This document shows, one piece after another, positions 60,875 to 64,000 of a stretch of DNA of 64,000 bases. The notes under the pieces were generated by a model. The model ran no database searches. It was not told where the DNA came from and saw nothing but the letters and a program-made list of their open reading frames with translations. The position numbers and the translations under genes are program-made. Source of the DNA: Asticcacaulis sp. YBE204 (GTDB lineage Bacteria > Pseudomonadota > Alphaproteobacteria > Caulobacterales > Caulobacteraceae); NCBI RefSeq assembly GCF_000495855.1, contig NZ_AWGF01000004.1:310001-374000 (forward strand), in the 5' to 3' direction. Position 1 is the stretch's first letter; the number at the start of each line of letters is the position of its first letter.

Positions 60875-61552
60875 CTATGGCTTCTCGTCTGTTGCGCATT
60901 TGCCCGGGCCGCGCATCTGCGTCGCCCAGACCGGTTCGATATAGCGTCCGCCGTCGTAAAAGCCTTCGCAGTCCTTGCGTGCGCTGCGGTTCGTTTTGTC
61001 GCCGCTGAAATCGAGCGAAATGGCGATAGATTGCGTCTTGCCGCCGCGCACCACGCGGGGACGGCCATAGCTGTAACCGTACCCACCCGCGTAAGACGCC
61101 CCATAACGGCCATAACCGGCACCGTCATAGGGATACCCATAGTCGTCGTAACCATAGCCGTCATAGCCATATCCGTAACGGTCATAGACGAGGACGTTAT
61201 TCTTGCCGTAGTCGGTCTGACCGATAGCGATACCCAGCGTGCCGGTTTCACCGACGGGAATCTCCGTCGCCACATAACCGCTGCGATAGCCGCCGGTGCC
61301 GATGCTGGCGCTCACCTCGGTACGCACGCGCCGTTCCGGGCGCGACAGGGTTTCGACCTTGTCGATGATCTGGGATTCGATGCTGACCGGGGCGACGGGG
61401 GTCCTGGCCTTCGATTCGGCGATCTCGGCTTCGGTCGGGAGCGGCGCGCGCGTATTGGTCACCACCGTCTCGTCGTCCGCCGCATGGGCTGCGACGCCGC
61501 CCGACAACAGGGCAACGGCAAGGGCGACAACAGGCAGACGCGACATGTTCAT
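60875..61552 (-). CDS. Secreted tyrosine/glycine-rich hypothetical protein
   Basis: A 225-residue protein with a signal peptide (VALAVALLSGGVAAHA) and an unusual low-complexity stretch in the middle (RYGYGYDGYGYDDYGYPYDG and on to YGYSYGRP, about residues 122-165). Two cysteines near the C-terminus could form a disulfide. The start is ATG 61552 (MNMSRL) or ATG 61546. No family is recognised; the Tyr/Gly repeats resemble those of some cell-surface proteins. Confidence 0.65.
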   Translation of the reverse strand: MNMSRLPVVALAVALLSGGVAAHAADDETVVTNTRAPLPTEAEIAESKARTPVAPVSIESQIIDKVETLSRPERRVRTEVSASIGTGGYRSGYVATEIPVGETGTLGIAIGQTDYGKNNVLVYDRYGYGYDGYGYDDYGYPYDGAGYGRYGASYAGGYGYSYGRPRVVRGGKTQSIAISLDFSGDKTNRSARKDCEGFYDGGRYIEPVWATQMRGPGKCATDEKP

Positions 61553-61768
61553 GACAAGACTCCGATGGCGCGCAGGGTGCACCGGTATGGGTACGGAATT
61601 AAGGCCGCTCCCTGTCCGATTTGCAAGTCCGTTATTGTGGAGAAGACCGCCCTTCGCGTTTGCGCTTAAGGGCTTAAGCGGGTAAGACCACACGCAGAAT
61701 TTATCCCCTACAGGGCGTTTTCGTGCTTTGATCGCGGCGCTCAGGAACCATACACAGAAGGGCCACCC

Positions 61769-61969
61769 ATGAACCCCGTTGAACTGACCAAGGTGCAAAA
61801 CTACCTGACCAAGACCTTCGGCACCAAGGGCCTCGATGTCCGCGCACGCAAGCAGAAGGACTCGGCCGAGGTCTATATCGGTGAAGAATTCATCGGCGTC
61901 ATCTATGTCGACGAAGACGAGGAAGGCTCCTACATGTTCGAGGTCGCCATCCTCAAGGAAGACCTCTAA
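61769..61969 (+). CDS. DUF3126 family protein
   Basis: A 66-residue soluble protein: MNPVELTKVQNYLTKTFGTK, then GLDVRARKQKDSAEVYIGEEF and IGVIYVDEDEEGSYMFEVAIL. This is the whole of DUF3126, a small alphaproteobacterial family of unknown function. It appears to be monocistronic; the next gene begins 82 bases later. Confidence 0.9.
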   Translation: MNPVELTKVQNYLTKTFGTKGLDVRARKQKDSAEVYIGEEFIGVIYVDEDEEGSYMFEVAILKEDL

Positions 61970-62051
61970 CAGTCCTTTTAACATAACGTCGTGTTGTCAT
62001 TCCCGTGGTGCGGGTTTAGGTTTAGCCAAAACCGCACCCCCGGAGGAAGCC

Positions 62052-62417
62052 ATGATCCGTCAAAGCCTTATCACCGCCGCTGTCCTTGCCGGCGGCATTT
62101 TACTGTCCCATTCGGCCATCGCGCAGCAAAAGACGCAACCGGGCGTCAAGGCCGCCGCCATGACCCCGCCCAACGGCAAGTATCAGTGCTACAGCGGCGC
62201 GGGCGGCAATATGAAGCTGAACTTTGCGGCCGGTAACAGCTATAGCAACGAGCAGGGCAAGGCGGGTAAATACACCGTGTCGAAAGACGGTCTGATGACC
62301 TTCACCAACGGACCGTGGGCCGGGTTCTATGCCAAGGTCATCGGCCCGACCAAGGTGGGCCTGACGTCCAATCCCGCCGCCAATTTCTATCAGATGACCT
62401 GCGATCTCAAAAAGTAA
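62052..62417 (+). CDS. Secreted hypothetical protein
   Basis: A 121-residue protein with a signal peptide (IRQSLITAAVLAGGILLSHS, cleavage near AIAQQ). The mature part is glycine- and asparagine-rich with two cysteines (YQCYSGAGGNMKLNF and the final MTCDLKK), which may form a disulfide. GGAGGAAG lies upstream of ATG 62052. No family recognised. Confidence 0.65.
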   Translation: MIRQSLITAAVLAGGILLSHSAIAQQKTQPGVKAAAMTPPNGKYQCYSGAGGNMKLNFAAGNSYSNEQGKAGKYTVSKDGLMTFTNGPWAGFYAKVIGPTKVGLTSNPAANFYQMTCDLKK

Positions 62418-62496
62418 GCGCATTGGCTGCGCCGAACGTTGTTTCCAAAAAGTGTGCAGCGGTTTTTGGAATCAAATGCGCGCTAATACAAAGATA

Positions 62497-62919
62497 TTAG
62501 CAGCCGGTTTCGCCCACGACCTTTATCGTGTCGCGGTGTGCGCCCTGTTCGACGGTCAGGGTGCCCGCGATGCGGAACACCTCGTCACTGATCGTTTTGG
62601 TGACCTTGAGGGACTGCGTGACCACGACCGCGCCATCGGCGCTGGCGAAGCGGCTTTCGGGCGTTTGCATCGATTTCGACGCGCCGGTCAGGGTGAGGGG
62701 GATCAGTTTACCATCCACGCGGATCAGGCCTTTTTCGAAATCGTCGACCCACACGGCGGTAGAGTCCTTGCCGATATCGCTTTCCGACCGGTAGAGATAG
62801 GCGCTGCACCCGTCGATGCTAGCGGCCTTTATCTCGTTAGTGGTGACGCGGCCGATTTCCGCAGCCTGTGTGTGGCTGGCGGCGAGGGCGAACAGAGCGG
62901 TCATGACGATGCGTTTCAT
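62497..62919 (-). CDS. Secreted hypothetical protein
   Basis: A 140-residue protein with a signal peptide (MKRIVMTALFALAASHTQAAE). The mature region is beta-rich with cysteines near residues 38 and 140. Its start overlaps the stop of the DUF3445 gene by four bases (ATGA), so the two are coupled. No family recognised. Confidence 0.65.
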   Translation of the reverse strand: MKRIVMTALFALAASHTQAAEIGRVTTNEIKAASIDGCSAYLYRSESDIGKDSTAVWVDDFEKGLIRVDGKLIPLTLTGASKSMQTPESRFASADGAVVVTQSLKVTKTISDEVFRIAGTLTVEQGAHRDTIKVVGETGC

Positions 62920-63737
62920 AGGGCGTCCCTCAGGGTTATCAGGCGGTTCAGCAGCCGGTTACATTCGAAGCTTAATCCCTTGTATTCGAGTTGCAAGGGG
63001 GTAAGATTTTCAACCTGAAATATAAGTTCCCGGAGCCATATTTTACCGTCCGGGTGTGTCGCGAGCGCATCCAGCGGCGTCAACTGGATGCCGATGCTGA
63101 ACAGCACCGCGCCGCTGTCTGGCAGCTTGCGAAGGGTCTGGCGCTCGACGCGGATGAATACGCTGTCGGCGTCCGGGCCGTTGCCGAAGCGTTGTGGTGG
63201 CGCGACGTGCGGATGGTGCAGGGTGTCGTTGCCATAAAGCGACCAGTTCCAGCGGATCACCGGTTCATCGGGTCTGAGGTTGTCGAAGATGCGCTCGATG
63301 ACGGCGGCGTTGCGCGTGCCTTCGCTGAAATCCGGCACCGGCGCGTGGACCTCGTGCAGGGCTTTGCCGAGCTTTTCGGCGATCAACCACGAAGAGGGAA
63401 AGCAGATCGCCCCCGCCGTCAGTCGCCAGCCTTCGGGCGACTTTTGCAGGATGGCGAGGTCTTCGGCCACCAGACGCGCGGCGGCCAGCAGGGACGGTTC
63501 GGCGGGCGTTTCCGGCGGCAGACCGAGCAGGGTGCGGATTAGATCGTGCGCCTCGGTTTGCGCGGCCTCCGATCCCGGTTCCGCCCCCCATACCGTGCCG
63601 CGCGTCTCAGCAAACAGCCGTGCCTTCTCTGCCAGATAGACCGGCAACCGCTCGTCCTGCTCCAGCCACGGCGTATCGCCCAGCGGCGACAGGCCGATGC
63701 GAAACAGGGGCTGCGAACCATCGAAGGGTGTGTGCAT
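62916..63737 (-). CDS. DUF3445 (heme-dependent oxidative N-demethylase family) protein
   Basis: A 273-residue protein. FRIGLSPLGDTPWLEQDERL at the start, WRLTAGAICFPSSWLIAEKLGKALHEVHAPVPDF near residue 104, RWNWSLYGNDTLHHP near residue 160 and FIRVERQTLRKLPDSGAVLFSIG are the DUF3445/HDOD signatures. Members are associated with oxidative N-demethylation, but the substrate here is unknown. Translational coupling to the secreted gene downstream is unexplained. Confidence 0.9.
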   Translation of the reverse strand: MHTPFDGSQPLFRIGLSPLGDTPWLEQDERLPVYLAEKARLFAETRGTVWGAEPGSEAAQTEAHDLIRTLLGLPPETPAEPSLLAAARLVAEDLAILQKSPEGWRLTAGAICFPSSWLIAEKLGKALHEVHAPVPDFSEGTRNAAVIERIFDNLRPDEPVIRWNWSLYGNDTLHHPHVAPPQRFGNGPDADSVFIRVERQTLRKLPDSGAVLFSIGIQLTPLDALATHPDGKIWLRELIFQVENLTPLQLEYKGLSFECNRLLNRLITLRDAL

Positions 63738-63745
63738 GAATAAGC

Positions 63746-63881
63746 TCCTCCCCTGATTTCAGGGGAGGTGGCGTTTGAGCGCAAGCGAAAAACGACGGTG
63801 GGGTTAACACCTATGCATTAACCCCACCCGACCTTTCAGGCCACGGCACGGGCCGCCCCACCTCCCCTGAAATCAGGGGAC
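63746..63881. repeat. REP-like paired palindrome (gatttcagg class)
   Basis: The arms cctcccctgatttcagggga and cctcccctgaaatcagggga are perfect palindromes and reverse complements of each other. Between them lie ggtggggttaa/ttaaccccacc and a cacggcacgggccg centre. It lies between engB and the DUF3445 gene on the minus strand. Confidence 0.85.
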
Positions 63882-63891
63882 GTGCTCAATC

Positions 63892-64000
63892 TCACGGCAC
63901 AACCTCGCAGGTCGTCATGATCTCGGCGCGCAGTTCGGGGATGCCGAAACCTTTTTCCGACGAGGTCGCCAGCACGACCGGGTGGGCGGCGGGGCGCTTC
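63892..64000 (-). CDS. engB: Ribosome biogenesis GTPase EngB (C-terminal part)
   Basis: The reverse strand encodes the last 35 residues of a protein, [20 protein letters not shown], then [15 protein letters not shown] and TGA. The [15 protein letters not shown] pattern is the G5 region (S-S/A-x-K-G) and final helix of the EngB/YihA GTPase, needed for 50S ribosome assembly. Identification rests on this C-terminal end only; the rest lies beyond the window. Confidence 0.8.
   Translation of the reverse strand, partial: KRPAAHPVVLATSSEKGFGIPELRAEIMTTCEVVP

Overview
The window is GC-rich chromosomal DNA that I read as an alphaproteobacterium of the order Caulobacterales, probably close to Asticcacaulis or Caulobacter. 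The reasons are a CpdR-type response regulator beside an N-formylglutamate amidohydrolase, a methionine synthase split into two proteins, an alphaproteobacterial RNase P RNA, a GTTC-N7-GTTC SOS box, TorF-like and TonB-dependent outer-membrane proteins, and many palindromic intergenic repeats. No prophage, transposase, CRISPR array, tRNA or rRNA was recognised.

Layout. 0-5 kb holds cpdR (partial), an amidohydrolase, a DUF599 membrane protein, inorganic pyrophosphatase and small proteins. 5.4-16.6 kb is a methionine/one-carbon region: an ArsR-methyltransferase fusion regulator with a palindromic operator, metF, a second methyltransferase, the homocysteine half of MetH, then about 4.7 kb of other genes (exported amine oxidase plus exported RidA, a D-Ala-D-Ala ligase, two small proteins), then the cobalamin half of MetH. 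16.7-22.9 kb holds small accessory genes, a complete toxin-antitoxin pair, a DnaJ/TerB-like protein, a peptidoglycan amidase, rnpB and a second toxin-antitoxin pair whose toxin is broken.

22.8-32.7 kb is the first part of the division and cell-wall (dcw) cluster: mraZ, rsmH, ftsL, ftsI, murE, murF, mraY, murD. Upstream lie a tight DnaA-box group, an SOS box and a possible attenuator. Palindromic repeats sit between several of the genes, and the cluster stops after murD with no ftsW, murG, murC, murB or ftsQAZ in the window. 32.8-40.5 kb holds an isoaspartyl peptidase and the cytochrome bd oxidase with its assembly exporter (cydDC divergent from cydABX, including the 39-residue CydX). 40.5-46 kb holds a short CapD-like enzyme, moaD-moaE-moaC, and a BtuB-like receptor under a cobalamin riboswitch, which fits the B12-dependent MetH.

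46-48 kb has a TetR/short-chain dehydrogenase pair sharing two operators and a ParDE module. 48-53 kb holds the sulfate ABC importer (sbp-cysT-cysW-cysA) divergent from cystathionine beta-lyase; with cysE at 59.7 kb, metF and metH this gives the window a recurring sulfur/methionine theme. 53-64 kb is mixed: two TorF-like porins, nitronate monooxygenase, queF, nitroreductase, NUDIX hydrolase, cysE, small secreted proteins, a DUF3445 protein and the end of engB.

Two repeat systems run through the window. One is a bipartite two-hairpin element of RIME type (three copies near 5.2, 21.5 and 54.9 kb). The other is a set of REP-like paired palindromes (thirteen sites, three sequence classes), which in places form the 3' ends of genes.
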